Notes: a model not told the origin generated them from the sequence alone. Shown: positions 17,820 to 27,649, counted from the first letter of the stretch. The stretch is 64,000 nt of DNA from Granulicella arctica (GCF_025685605.1 NZ_JAGTUT010000002.1:62001-126000); one strand, 5' to 3'. Numbers and translations: made by a program.

Positions 17820-18929
17820 ATGCTGACCAGACTCATAGGTTCTCTTCTCTCCGTACTACTCTGCACCGCACCTTGTTTAGCACTGCAAGAATCTGGGACC
17901 CTGGAGAATAAATCCGACTACCCCCGCGAGACCAAACAAGGCATAGCAGCACTGCAAGCCTGGTACGTTCAAGATACCGGCCTCTACCAGGGAATCGGCT
18001 GGTGGAACTCCGCGAACGCTACCACCGTAGTGATCGACTACATGAGAGCAAGCCACAATCGGGACTATCTTCCAAACCTCGCCAACACCCTGCAAAAAGC
18101 ACAGACCAGGTACAGCGGATTTCTAAATACCTACTATGACGATGAAGGGTGGTGGGCTCTCGCCTGGATCGACGCCTACGATCTCACCAAGGATGAGCGC
18201 TATCTCACCATGGCCGCCTCCATCTTCGCCGACATGACTAAAGGCTGGGATGACACCTGTAACGGCGGTATTTGGTGGAGCAAGGACAAGACTTACAAGA
18301 ACGCTATCGCCAACGAGCTATTCCTCTCCGTAGCCGCTCATCTGGCAGCACGCGCTCACGCGAGCGAAGAGCGCGTCCAGTACACCGCATGGGCAAAAAA
18401 AGAATGGCAATGGTTCGCGAATACAGGCATGATCAACGCTGACCATCTGGTCAACGATGGCCTGGTCACCGCCTCCTGCAAGAACAACCTGAAAACCACT
18501 TGGTCCTATAACCAGGGAGTGATCGTAGGTGGTCTTGTCGAATTGAATCGTATAGCTCCCGATCCCACCCTGCACAAAACTGCCGGCTTTATAGCACAGG
18601 CGACCCTTCTCCACCTTACCGATGCCGACGGTGTGCTCCACGATACCTGCGAGCCAAAATGTGGAGAAGACGGGATACAGTTCAAAGGCATTTTTACACG
18701 CAATCTTGAGGCTCTCCAGAACACCTATCCAGATCCCCGCTACCAGGTCTTCTTCGACGTCAATGCACAAAGCATTTTGATGAAATCACAGGGACCAAAT
18801 CATCAATTTGGTCAGGTATGGTCTGGTCCCTTCGACGCCGGCGATGCAGGAAGTCAAAGCTCTGCACTCGACACGTTAGTAGCCGCCTCCGGTTCAAATC
18901 ATCGCTCTCACGCTGTCCCAAAGAAGTAA
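17820..18929 (+). CDS. Secreted GH76 endo-alpha-1,6-mannanase
   Basis: Predicted to cleave alpha-1,6-mannan, the backbone of yeast and other fungal cell-wall mannoprotein. It has 369 residues with an N-terminal signal peptide (SLLSVLLCTAPCLA). GH76 features are the alpha/alpha barrel pattern and the Asp-Asp catalytic pair at 107-108 in YYDDEGWWALAW. Further conserved segments are GGIWWSKDKTYKNAIANELF and TWSYNQGVIVGGLVEL. The start is an ATG right after AGAGGAACAA. It follows the receptor gene by 79 bp, so the pair forms a small mannan-use locus. Fungal cell-wall debris in soil would be the natural substrate. Confidence 0.9.
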   Translation: MLTRLIGSLLSVLLCTAPCLALQESGTLENKSDYPRETKQGIAALQAWYVQDTGLYQGIGWWNSANATTVVIDYMRASHNRDYLPNLANTLQKAQTRYSGFLNTYYDDEGWWALAWIDAYDLTKDERYLTMAASIFADMTKGWDDTCNGGIWWSKDKTYKNAIANELFLSVAAHLAARAHASEERVQYTAWAKKEWQWFANTGMINADHLVNDGLVTASCKNNLKTTWSYNQGVIVGGLVELNRIAPDPTLHKTAGFIAQATLLHLTDADGVLHDTCEPKCGEDGIQFKGIFTRNLEALQNTYPDPRYQVFFDVNAQSILMKSQGPNHQFGQVWSGPFDAGDAGSQSSALDTLVAASGSNHRSHAVPKK

Positions 18930-18975
18930 GCCCTAAGTGCAACCAACTTGATCACAGACACAACGCTAATAACGC

Positions 18976-19272
18976 TTACTTAGGGTCAGCAGTAATTCCG
19001 CCAAGATAGGCGAGATACGCTTCCAATCGCGCAGGCATCGTTCGATAGAAGACGTTCAGTCCTTCCTTCCGCGAGGTAATCAAACCAAGCTCCGTCAGCA
19101 CCTTTAAATGATGAGAGAGCGTGGCCTGTGAGATCGTATGCTTCGCGTGCATCTCGCCGCAGAACAACTCCTCGTGCTGAGCAATCTGCGTGTAGATAGC
19201 TAACCGATTAGGATCACCGAGAGCCTTGCCTATCTGCGCCACTTCACCATCGGTAATCCGCTTCATAGACAT
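18976..19272 (-). CDS. ArsR-family winged-helix repressor
   Basis: A DNA-binding regulator of about 98 residues. The winged helix includes ALGDPNRLAIYTQIAQ and the recognition helix SQATLSHHLKVLTELGLI. One cysteine lies in the segment ELFCGEMHA, where metal-sensing ArsR proteins carry ligands, but a single Cys does not prove metal sensing. I prefer the start at 19272 (MSMKRITDGEVAQ), since it leaves 116 bp for two divergent promoters. A longer frame begins at 19341, only 47 bp from the RND gene. The divergent position suggests that it controls the RND efflux operon and itself. Confidence 0.85.
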   Translation of the reverse strand: MSMKRITDGEVAQIGKALGDPNRLAIYTQIAQHEELFCGEMHAKHTISQATLSHHLKVLTELGLITSRKEGLNVFYRTMPARLEAYLAYLGGITADPK

Positions 19273-19388
19273 GTCAGACGCTAAATCCACCAAACAGGGC
19301 ATTCTTTGCAAAGACGTGAATCCAACTATATCGATGCTCATCTAAATAGTCACGACACCCAAAAAGGTTGTACGGACGGAGACTCGAT

Positions 19389-22300
19389 ATGTGGATTGTA
19401 CGACTTGCGCTTGATCGCCCCTATACCTTCATCGTCGCGGCCATCCTCATCCTCGTGCTGGGCTTCTCGTCGATCGCCACCACCCCCACCGACATCTTCC
19501 CCAATATCGACATACCCGTGGTCACCGTCATCTGGTCCTACTCCGGTCTTCCCGCAAAGGAGATGGAGCAGCGCGTCACCACCTTCAGCGAGTTCGTCAT
19601 GGCCGTCGTCAACGACGTAAAATCCATCGACTCCCAGACCACCAGCGGTGCCAGCGTCATCAAGATATCGTTCCAGCCACAGGTACATATAGACGCAGCC
19701 ATGTCGCAGGTCGATGCGGCCGTTAATTCCATCCGCTTCCGGATGCCACCCGGCGTTAACCCACCATGGATTCTAAGATTTAGTGCCTCCACCGTTCCCG
19801 TCATCCAGCTCTCCCTCTCAAGCGATACCCTGTCCGAGTCGGAGATCTATGACTACGGTCTCTTCCGCGTACGCCAGCAACTCACCAAGGTCCCCGGCAC
19901 GTTGCTGCCGACACCCTACGGCGGTGTAGCCCGCCAGATTATGGTCGACCTCGATCAGAACGCGCTCCTCGCAAAAGGCTTGACGCCGTCCGATGTAGCC
20001 GCTGCCGTCCAGGCACAGAACGTGACCCTTCCCTCCGGCACCGCAAAGGTCGACACCCGCGAATACACCGTCAGCACCAACTCCAGCCCCGTTGACGCGC
20101 TCATGCTCAACGACGTTCCGATCAAGACAGTCAAGGGTTCGCTCGTCTACATGCGCGATGTTGCCCACGTCCGCGACGGCTGGTCCGTCCAGCAGAATGT
20201 AGCCCGCGCCAACGGCAAACCCGCTGCCCTTCTGGCCATCATGAAGACAGGTTCGGTATCGACTCTCGACATCGTCAACCAGATCAAGAACGAGGTCCTC
20301 CCCGCATCCCGTGCCGCTGCACCCAAGGGCCTGAAGATCACTGAACTCTTCGACCAGTCCATCTTCGTCAAAGCCTCGATCGTCGGTGTCCTTCGAGAAG
20401 GAGTCATCGCCGCCAGCCTCACCGCGCTCATGATCCTGCTCTTTCTCGGAAGCTGGCGGAGCACCCTCATCATCGCCATCTCCATCCCGCTCTCGATCCT
20501 CAGCTCCATCATCGTGCTCAGTGCCATCGGCGAAACGATGAACACCATGACGCTCGGCGGTCTCGCACTCGCCATCGGCATCCTTGTAGACGACGCCACC
20601 GTCACCATCGAAAACATCCACCGCCACATGGGCAAGCAGCCGCTCCGGGAGGCCGTCCTCATCGGTGCATCCGAGATCGCCACCCCAACGCTCGTCTCGA
20701 CGCTCACCATCTGCATCGTCTTCGTCTCCGTCGTCTTCCTCACCGGACCAGCAAAATATCTCTTCACCCCCATGGCACTCGCCGTGGTCTTCGCCATGCT
20801 CGCGTCCTACGTCCTCTCCCGCACGCTGGTCCCGGTCCTGGTCAACTTCTTCCTAGGCGCAGAGGACCACTCCGGCGAAGCCAGCCACACAAAGCGCGGC
20901 ATCTTCGGACGCATCAACGACCGCTTCAACCAGGGCTACACCTGGGTGCAGGACCGCTATACCCACTCCCTCCAGACTCTACTCGACAACAAAAAGCCAG
21001 CCCTCATCGCCTCCATACTCATCATGTCAACCGCCTTCGTCCTGCTTCCCTTCGTAGGGCGAGACTTCTTCCCCTCCGTGGACGGTGGTCAGATCAAGCT
21101 GCACATTCGCGCCAAACCCGGCACACGCATCGAGACCACCAAGGTCCTCTTCAGCCAGGTCGAAGAGAAGATCCGCAGCACCATCCCCGCCGATGAGACC
21201 GAACTCATCATGGACAACATTGGTCTCACCCCCGAGACCTTCAACTACGCCTTCGGAGATGGTGCAACCATCAGTAGCGCCGACGGCGAAGTCCTCATTG
21301 CCCTCAACGCCAAGCACCACGGCCCCACACAGGAGTACGTGAAGCAGCTACGGTCGCAACTGCAGCAGCAGTTCCCCGACCTCACCTTCTTCTTTCAGCC
21401 CGCCGACATGGTCACGCAGATCCTCAACTTTGGCCTCCCCGCACCCATCGACGTCCAGGTGCAGGGCTACGATCCCGCCAACTACGACATAGCCCGCCAC
21501 CTCCGCGAACGCCTCGCCACCGTGCCCGGCACAGTCGACGTCCACATGCACCAGGTCGTCGACGCACCCGACCTCCACCTCGACGTCGACCGCACCCGCG
21601 CCGCACAGTTCGGCCTCACCCAGCAGGACGTGGCCAACAGCCTCTACATCTCCCTTAGCTCCAGCGCCGCCGTCCAGCCAAACTTCTGGCTCGATCCGAA
21701 GATGGGCATCACCTACTCCGTCGCCGTCCAGACACCGCAGTACAGACTCGACTCCATCAACGCCCTCCAAAACACGCCCATCCCCATCCACACCATCAGC
21801 AACCGCACCGAGATGCTCGGCAACATGGCCACGCTCACGCCCGCCGTCCTGCCCGTCGTCATCAATCATCACAACGGCGCACCCGTCTTCGATATCTTCG
21901 CCAACACGCAGGATAGCGACCTCGGCTCCATCGCCACAAAGATCAACCGCATCGTTCAGGAAGAGAGTGTCAACCTCCCGCCCGGCACAAAAATAGTCAT
22001 TCGCGGTCAGGTCGAAAGCATGAACGAGGCCTTCAACCGCCTCGGTCTCGGTCTAGCCTTTGCAGCCCTTCTCGTCTACCTCCTGATGGTCGTGAACTAT
22101 CAAAGCTGGCTCGATCCCTTCATCATCATCTGCGCCCTCCCCGGTGCCTTCTGCGGAGTCGTCTGGGCGCTCTTCCTTACCCAGACCACCTTCAACGTCC
22201 CCAGCCTCATGGGAGCGATCATGTCCATCGGTGTAGCCACCGCAAACTCGATCCTCCTCGTCACCTTCGCCAACGAACTTCGCGCCCAGGGCATGGCACC

Positions 22301-22547
22301 GCTCGAAGCCGCAGTCACCGCCGGTTACACCCGCCTCCGACCCATCATCATGACGGCCTTCGCCATGATCATCGGCATGCTCCCCATGGCGCTCGGCGTC
22401 GGTGAGGGCGGCGAGCAGAACGCTCCGTTAGCCCGCGCCGTCATCGGCGGTCTCGCCGTAGCCACCTTCGCTACTCTCTTCTTCGTCCCCTTGATGTTCA
22501 CCCTGATCCACGGAAGAAACTCCAGCACGCAACAGGAGGCAGCATGA
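19389..22547 (+). CDS. RND-family efflux permease (AcrB/MdtB-like)
   Basis: The inner-membrane proton-driven pump of a three-part exporter, 1052 residues, close to the usual 1040. ATG 19389 is chosen because GGAG lies seven bases upstream and the protein then starts MWIVRLALDRPYTF, the typical RND N-terminus. The first transmembrane helix is followed by the large periplasmic loop. TM2-TM6 (about 335-485) contain GGLALAIGILVDDATVTIEN, with the transport-site Asp pair. A second repeat of the same layout begins near residue 535 and contains a matching helix bundle to the C-terminus. It belongs to the hydrophobe/amphiphile rather than the heavy-metal CzcA type, as far as motifs show. It is the first gene of the pump-adaptor-channel operon. 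Confidence 0.92.
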   Translation: MWIVRLALDRPYTFIVAAILILVLGFSSIATTPTDIFPNIDIPVVTVIWSYSGLPAKEMEQRVTTFSEFVMAVVNDVKSIDSQTTSGASVIKISFQPQVHIDAAMSQVDAAVNSIRFRMPPGVNPPWILRFSASTVPVIQLSLSSDTLSESEIYDYGLFRVRQQLTKVPGTLLPTPYGGVARQIMVDLDQNALLAKGLTPSDVAAAVQAQNVTLPSGTAKVDTREYTVSTNSSPVDALMLNDVPIKTVKGSLVYMRDVAHVRDGWSVQQNVARANGKPAALLAIMKTGSVSTLDIVNQIKNEVLPASRAAAPKGLKITELFDQSIFVKASIVGVLREGVIAASLTALMILLFLGSWRSTLIIAISIPLSILSSIIVLSAIGETMNTMTLGGLALAIGILVDDATVTIENIHRHMGKQPLREAVLIGASEIATPTLVSTLTICIVFVSVVFLTGPAKYLFTPMALAVVFAMLASYVLSRTLVPVLVNFFLGAEDHSGEASHTKRGIFGRINDRFNQGYTWVQDRYTHSLQTLLDNKKPALIASILIMSTAFVLLPFVGRDFFPSVDGGQIKLHIRAKPGTRIETTKVLFSQVEEKIRSTIPADETELIMDNIGLTPETFNYAFGDGATISSADGEVLIALNAKHHGPTQEYVKQLRSQLQQQFPDLTFFFQPADMVTQILNFGLPAPIDVQVQGYDPANYDIARHLRERLATVPGTVDVHMHQVVDAPDLHLDVDRTRAAQFGLTQQDVANSLYISLSSSAAVQPNFWLDPKMGITYSVAVQTPQYRLDSINALQNTPIPIHTISNRTEMLGNMATLTPAVLPVVINHHNGAPVFDIFANTQDSDLGSIATKINRIVQEESVNLPPGTKIVIRGQVESMNEAFNRLGLGLAFAALLVYLLMVVNYQSWLDPFIIICALPGAFCGVVWALFLTQTTFNVPSLMGAIMSIGVATANSILLVTFANELRAQGMAPLEAAVTAGYTRLRPIIMTAFAMIIGMLPMALGVGEGGEQNAPLARAVIGGLAVATFATLFFVPLMFTLIHGRNSSTQQEAA

Positions 22548-23806
22548 GCCAGCAAACCGAAACCGCCCCCGTCCAGCACGCCACACAGTCTGCCAAGGGA
22601 ACCTCCAGCACCCTCGTAAGAATCACCGGCGCCGTGCTGGTACTCCTCGTGCTCATCGCCATTGGCATCTTCCCGCGCATCGCCCGCCAGCATGAAGCTC
22701 TCGCCGCCGTCCGCGAAGCGCCCGCCACCCATCCCGTCGTCACGCTCATCCACGCAACGCAGGGCGAGCCCACGTCGGAGCTTCAACTCCCCGGCAACAT
22801 CGTCCCTCTTTACACCGCCAACCTCTACGCCCGCGTCGAAGGCTACCTCGAGCGTCGCAACGTGGACATCGGGGCCAATGTCCGCGCAGGTCAGATCCTC
22901 GCCATCATCTCCGCACCCGAAGTCGACCAGCAGCTGCTCCAGGCCCGCGCCACCCTCGCCCAATCCGAAGCCGCACTCGAACAAGCCAAGGCAGGCCTCG
23001 AGCAGGCCAAAGCCAACGCCGAACTCACACGTCTCACCAAAGAGCGTGACGTTCCCCTCGGCGAACAGCACGCCATCTCCCAGCAGATCGTCGACAGCGC
23101 CGTCCAGCTTCACAACGCGCGCCTCGCCGACGTCTCCGCCGCCGCCGCCAACATCACCGCCGCCACAGCCAACATCACCGCCAACCGCGCCAACGTCTCG
23201 CGCCTCCTCCAGATGCAGGGCTTTGAGCACATCGTCGCACCCTTCGACGGCGTCATCACCGAGCGCAACATCGAGCGCGGCGATCTCATCACCACCGGCA
23301 GCGCCTCCGCCGGCAAGCCACTCTTCAGCATCGCGCAGAGCGGCACCCTCCGCATCCAGGTCGACGTCCCCCAATCCGAAGCCGTCAACATCAAGGATGG
23401 CCAGAAGGCCTCCGTCGACGTCAAGGAGCGCCTCGGCCGTGCCTACACCGGCACCGTCACCCGCAACGCCGGAGCACTCAACGACGCCGCCCGCACCATG
23501 CTCACCGAGGTTCAGGTAGACAATCGCGACGGTTCCCTTCTCCCCGGCATGTACGCCCAGGTCAAGTTCACCCTGCCCCAGCAGCGCACGTCCCTCATCA
23601 TCCCGACCAGTTCCCTCGTTGTCGACCGCAGCGGCATGCACGTCGTCGTCATCAACGCCGACCACACCGTCCACTTCCTGCCCGTCAAGATCGGCAAGGA
23701 CATGGGCAAAGAAGTCGAGGTTCTAAGCGGCATCCAGGGTCAGGAACAGTTAGTCGCCAGCCCCAACGATCTCCTAAGCGAGGGTGAACATGTCGACGTA
23801 CGCTGA
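22544..23806 (+). CDS. RND efflux periplasmic adaptor (membrane fusion protein)
   Basis: Links the RND pump to the outer-membrane channel. It has 420 residues. An N-terminal membrane anchor (VLVLLVLIAIGIF, about 29-41) is followed by a lipoyl-like half (EGYLERRNVDIGANVRAGQI) and an alpha hairpin rich in Ala, Gln and Glu (about 125-215). The second lipoyl half (APFDGVITERNIERGD), the beta barrel and the membrane-proximal domain complete it. Its ATG overlaps the pump stop codon in ATGA, which indicates translational coupling. Confidence 0.93.
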   Translation: MSQQTETAPVQHATQSAKGTSSTLVRITGAVLVLLVLIAIGIFPRIARQHEALAAVREAPATHPVVTLIHATQGEPTSELQLPGNIVPLYTANLYARVEGYLERRNVDIGANVRAGQILAIISAPEVDQQLLQARATLAQSEAALEQAKAGLEQAKANAELTRLTKERDVPLGEQHAISQQIVDSAVQLHNARLADVSAAAANITAATANITANRANVSRLLQMQGFEHIVAPFDGVITERNIERGDLITTGSASAGKPLFSIAQSGTLRIQVDVPQSEAVNIKDGQKASVDVKERLGRAYTGTVTRNAGALNDAARTMLTEVQVDNRDGSLLPGMYAQVKFTLPQQRTSLIIPTSSLVVDRSGMHVVVINADHTVHFLPVKIGKDMGKEVEVLSGIQGQEQLVASPNDLLSEGEHVDVR

Positions 23807-25244
23807 GCATCTCCCCACTCCGAACAAAATCATCCCAGCCCTCATCGCCGGTCTTCTTACATGGATCGTCCTCGGCTGCAACGTCGGTCCCAACTACGTC
23901 CGCCCAACAGCCGTAGCCCCGCAGGCCTATCGCGGAGCCCTCGCCCCCGACGTCACCACCGCCACCCCAACCTCGACCCTCGCCGACCAGCAGTGGTCCA
24001 CGGTCTTCGAAGATAAGACTCTCCAGCGCCTCGTCACTGAAGCTCTCCAGAACAACCTCGACCTCCGCATCGCCGCCCAGCGCGTACTCCAGGCGCAAGC
24101 GCAGGTCGGCATCAACCGGTCACAGCAGCTACCCTCCGTCAGCGCAGGCGGCAGCTTCTCCGCCCTGCAGGTCCCCTCCTCCTTCGCCAGTAAAAACGCC
24201 AACGGCACCCCCGGAGCCTCCTACTTCGATGGCGGCGGCTTCAACGCCTCCAGTGCATGGAACCTCGACTTCTGGGGCCTCTACCGTCGTCAATCCGAGG
24301 CCGCCCGAGCCGACCTCCTCGCCACCGAGTGGGCCCGCAAAGCCACCCGCTCCGCCATCGTCGAAGGCGTAGCCCAGGCCTACTTCCAGCTCCGCAGCCT
24401 CGACGCCCAGCTACAGATCACCGGCAACACCATCAAGGCACGCGAAGACTCCCTCAAGCTAGTCACCTCGCTCGAGCAGTACGGCGCAGGCTCACTGGCC
24501 GACACCCGGCAAGCCGAAGAACTCCTCCACGCCGCCCGCGCCAACCTCCCCGACATCCGCCGCCAGATCGCCATTGAGGAGAACACCATCAGCATCCTCC
24601 TCGGTCGCAATCCTGACGCCGTCGATCGCGGCCTGTCCGTCGATCAGCAGCCCCATCCGCAGGAGATCCCCGTCGGTGTACCGTCGCAGCTTCTCGAGCG
24701 CCGCCCCGACATCCAGCAGGCCGAAGCAAAGCTCATCGCTGCCAACGCGCGCATCGGTGTCGCCAAGGCACAGTTCTTCCCCAATATCTCGCTCACCAGC
24801 CTCGGCGGTTCCGCCAGCAATCAGCTGCAATCCGTCTTCTCCGGCAAGAACGCCTACTGGTACGCCGCCGCATCGTTCTCCGAGCCCATCTTCGATGGCG
24901 GCCGCATTCGCAGCAACTATCACCTCTCCCAGGCCGAGCAGCAGGAGATGCTCCTCGACTACAAGAAGACCATCCTCAACGCCCTCAAAGACGTCTCAAA
25001 CTCCCTCGTCTCCTACAAGGAAACCCGCGAACGCCGCGAAGCCAAGACCGCCCAGGTCACCTCCGCCGCAGACGCCGTCCGCCTCGCCCGCCTCCGCTAC
25101 TCCGGCGGCAACACCAGCTACCTCGAAGTCCTCACCACAGACACCGACCTCTACGACGCACAACTCACACTGGCCCAGGCACAGGAGCAGGAAGCCGCAT
25201 CCCTCGTCGAACTCTACGCCGCTCTAGGCGGAGGCTGGCAGTAG
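23790..25244 (+). CDS. RND outer-membrane channel lipoprotein (NodT/OprM family)
   Basis: A TolC-like exit duct of 484 residues. A signal sequence ends in a lipobox (IVLGC) followed by NVGPNYVRP, the standard mature N-terminus of NodT-type factors. Two repeated OEP domains follow, with the hallmark LERRPDIQQAEAKLIAANARIGVAKAQ region near the centre. I choose ATG 23790, seven bases after GAGGGTG; a GTG six bases earlier is possible. The start lies inside the adaptor gene, so all three efflux genes overlap and are one operon. Confidence 0.93.
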   Translation: MSTYAEHLPTPNKIIPALIAGLLTWIVLGCNVGPNYVRPTAVAPQAYRGALAPDVTTATPTSTLADQQWSTVFEDKTLQRLVTEALQNNLDLRIAAQRVLQAQAQVGINRSQQLPSVSAGGSFSALQVPSSFASKNANGTPGASYFDGGGFNASSAWNLDFWGLYRRQSEAARADLLATEWARKATRSAIVEGVAQAYFQLRSLDAQLQITGNTIKAREDSLKLVTSLEQYGAGSLADTRQAEELLHAARANLPDIRRQIAIEENTISILLGRNPDAVDRGLSVDQQPHPQEIPVGVPSQLLERRPDIQQAEAKLIAANARIGVAKAQFFPNISLTSLGGSASNQLQSVFSGKNAYWYAAASFSEPIFDGGRIRSNYHLSQAEQQEMLLDYKKTILNALKDVSNSLVSYKETRERREAKTAQVTSAADAVRLARLRYSGGNTSYLEVLTTDTDLYDAQLTLAQAQEQEAASLVELYAALGGGWQ

Positions 25245-25283
25245 CCCCCAACTAAGTAACCGTCATGAACAACCCGTAGAACA

Positions 25284-25347
25284 CTGTCATCCTGAGCGAA
25301 GCGTCTCGCGGCTGTTTGCGAGACGCGCAATCGAAGGACCTACGGTC
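25284..25347. repeat. Dispersed intergenic repeat, copy 1
   Basis: Begins CTGTCATCCTGAGCGAAGC and ends TCGAAGGACCTACGGTC, with a GTCTCGC/GCGAGAC hairpin inserted between the two conserved ends. Other copies are near 27693, 33004, 34010 and 57290. The short palindromic make-up and the mostly intergenic sites suggest a REP-like element. It lies between the convergent channel and ATP-grasp genes. Confidence 0.7.
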
Positions 25348-25405
25348 TTCTTTACACAACGATTCGTTGCGGCACAGCACTCGTATGCGCAACAGACTTT
25401 CAACA

Positions 25406-26605
25406 CTAAGCCGTAGGCTTATCCGGCACCGGCTCCACCGCACAAAACTGGTCCAGAAACCGCACCCCATACGAGCCCACCAACTCCTCAACCCGCTCTG
25501 CTGAGTCTGACCGCACGATCAAGCCCGCATGGTGATGCTTCTGCAAGCGGTGCACGATCTCCGCATCCTGGTACGCCCCCGTATCAGGGTGCTCCTGCCG
25601 CGCCAGGCAGATCACACTCCCCGCAAAACCACCCTTCAACTTCGGCAAACTATACTGCTCGCCCCGAGCCACAGCCACCTCGATCCGTGCCCACTCAACC
25701 CATGGATTGAGCCCCGTCGCAGCCTCCACCACCTCCGCAATGTACGCTCCACCCACCCGCGCAGCGCTCTCAAGAAAATAGAACTTGCCATCCGCAGCAG
25801 ACTTGATGAACTCCGTATGCGTCACACCCGAGACCATTCCCAGCGCCTTGATCACCTCGCGATGCGCAGCCACCAAACCCTTCGCATCAGCCGATTTGGG
25901 ACTCAGCGCTCGCGTCGTAAACACACCGCCCTGGTGCATCGTCTGCATCGGCGGATGACCATACTGGTGCGGTGCGGCAAACAGCACCTTACCCTCCCAC
26001 GTCACACCCTCCACATGGAAGACCTCACCCTTCACAAACCGCTCCATTACGTAGTGGCTCTGCAGGTCGCCGAGCGTATCCAGCCCCCGCCAAAGATCTT
26101 CAGGTGTCACGATATTCTTGATCCCGATGGCCGACGCATTCGTCCGCGGCTTCAGCAGCCACGGCCCGGGCACCGCTGCCATGTAGCTCCGCAGATCGTC
26201 GTAATTGAAAACACCCGTAAACTCCGGGACCGGCACACCCGCCGCCTTCGCCTGTGTCCGCATCGCCAGCTTGTCGCGAAAGAACGCCGTAGCCGAGAGC
26301 CCCATCCCCGACAAGCGCAGGTGCTCCCGCAGCATCGCCGCCGACTCAAGATCAAACTCATCCAGCGCCACAATCCGGTCGATCCGCCGTGACCGCGTCA
26401 GGTACATCACCGTGTTCAGCAACTGCTCTGGCGTCAACTTATCCGGCATCGTGATCAGCTCCGTCAGCTCCTCACGTGGCCAGTCCGCATCGCGTAGCGA
26501 CTCCACCGTCAGCAGGATCACATCGGCCCCCTGCCGATGCACCTCCCGCAAAAACGCCTGCCCCTTCTCATACGTGCTGATGCAGAAAATCGTCGGCTTA
26601 CTCAT
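25406..26605 (-). CDS. ATP-grasp domain protein, carboxylate-amine ligase-like
   Basis: About 399 residues with an ATP-grasp fold: an N-terminal Rossmann-like part, then the ATP-binding segments GPWLLKPRTNASAIGIKN and HYVMERFVKGEVFHVEG, and the metal-binding segment FYFLESAARVGGAY. These enzymes join a carboxylate to an amine or thiol through an acyl-phosphate, but the substrates cannot be read here. Start 26605 is preferred over the ATG at 26635, since GAGGTGGGG stands directly before it. It is the last gene in the run GT9-hldE-hldD-ATP-grasp, 63 bp after hldD, so a role in surface or nucleotide-sugar chemistry is possible. Confidence 0.8.
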   Translation of the reverse strand: MSKPTIFCISTYEKGQAFLREVHRQGADVILLTVESLRDADWPREELTELITMPDKLTPEQLLNTVMYLTRSRRIDRIVALDEFDLESAAMLREHLRLSGMGLSATAFFRDKLAMRTQAKAAGVPVPEFTGVFNYDDLRSYMAAVPGPWLLKPRTNASAIGIKNIVTPEDLWRGLDTLGDLQSHYVMERFVKGEVFHVEGVTWEGKVLFAAPHQYGHPPMQTMHQGGVFTTRALSPKSADAKGLVAAHREVIKALGMVSGVTHTEFIKSAADGKFYFLESAARVGGAYIAEVVEAATGLNPWVEWARIEVAVARGEQYSLPKLKGGFAGSVICLARQEHPDTGAYQDAEIVHRLQKHHHAGLIVRSDSAERVEELVGSYGVRFLDQFCAVEPVPDKPTA

Positions 26606-26668
26606 CCCCACCTCATGTTGAAAAGAGTGCTCCACGCCTGAAACATCGGACGTGGGCTCGCCACAAAC

Positions 26669-27649
26669 TTACTTGACCGGTTCTTCCGCAAACGTCTGCT
26701 TCACACCATCCTCAAGCGACGTAAACGGAGCCGTATACCCAGCCTCGCGAAGCCCCGCAACATCAGCCTCGGTAAAGTGCTGATACCGATTCTTCAGATC
26801 GCCCGGGAACGGAATGTACTCAATCTTCGCCGGACCATGCACCGCGATCAGCGCCTCGGCCACAGCCTTGAACGTCCGCGCCTCACCCGTCCCTGCATTC
26901 ACCACCGCCTGCACAGGCTCCTCGGGACTATCCGGCAGCAGCCCCGCAAAGAACATGTTGATCCGTGCCAGGTCCTTCACAAAAACAAAGTCTCGCCGCT
27001 GCTCGCCATCCGCATAACCGCCCGACCCCTCAAACATCCGGATCACGCCTGTATCCCGCATCTGCTTTGTAAAGTGATGAATCACACTGGCCATCCGCCC
27101 TTTATGCTGCTCACGCGGTCCATACACGTTGAAGTACCGCAGCCCCACAACCGTGCTCTTCACCTCAGGCATCAGCCGCCGAAAGTAGTTATCGAACACC
27201 AGCTTCGAGAAGCCGTACACATTCAGCGGCTTCTCATTCTCCTCGACCTCTGCGAACGTCTCGCTCAACCCATACGTAGCCGCCGTCGATGCGTACACCA
27301 GCGGAATCTCCTGGTCGATCGCAAAGTGAAACAGCTCCTTCGTATAGGTGAAGTTGTTGTCCATCATGTAGCGGCCGTCATCCTCAAGGGTGTTCGAACA
27401 AGCCCCCTGGTGCAGGATCGCCCGCACCTCAAGCTCCTCAAAGTCGCCCGCATTCAGCGCCGCGCGAAACTCCCGCTTGTCCATGTAGTCCACATACTTG
27501 GCACCTGTCAGGTTCAAAAACTTAGGCCCCGAAAGGTTCGCCGCTGGCTCCAGGTTGTCGACCACGAGAATGTCCGTCTCGCCAATCGCATTCAGCTCAT
27601 GAACCAGGTTGCTACCAATAAAACCCGCACCACCCGTAACAATAATCAA
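26669..27649 (-). CDS. hldD: ADP-L-glycero-D-manno-heptose 6-epimerase
   Basis: Converts ADP-D-glycero-D-manno-heptose to the L-glycero form, the last step of the heptose donor pathway for lipopolysaccharide core. It has 326 residues, the family length. The N-terminal NAD(P) motif is TGGAGFIGSNLV. An extended-SDR active site is present (YASTAATYG plus a Tyr-Lys pair in NVYGFSKLVFD). Segments NFTYTKELFHFA and GLRYFNVYGPREQHKG are typical of HldD. It follows hldE in the same direction, with a dispersed repeat in the 104-bp gap. Confidence 0.95.
   Translation of the reverse strand: MIIVTGGAGFIGSNLVHELNAIGETDILVVDNLEPAANLSGPKFLNLTGAKYVDYMDKREFRAALNAGDFEELEVRAILHQGACSNTLEDDGRYMMDNNFTYTKELFHFAIDQEIPLVYASTAATYGLSETFAEVEENEKPLNVYGFSKLVFDNYFRRLMPEVKSTVVGLRYFNVYGPREQHKGRMASVIHHFTKQMRDTGVIRMFEGSGGYADGEQRRDFVFVKDLARINMFFAGLLPDSPEEPVQAVVNAGTGEARTFKAVAEALIAVHGPAKIEYIPFPGDLKNRYQHFTEADVAGLREAGYTAPFTSLEDGVKQTFAEEPVK

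Noticed and set aside
18931..18985. CCCTAAGT ... ACTTAGGG inverted repeat between the GH76 and ArsR genes
   Set aside because: The loop is 39 bases and no U-run follows, so it is too weak to call a terminator.
22325..23674. A 449-codon minus-strand frame across the RND pump and adaptor genes
   Set aside because: Low-complexity Gly/Asp/Val translation. It lies over two clearly real overlapping genes and is a mirror of their codon bias.
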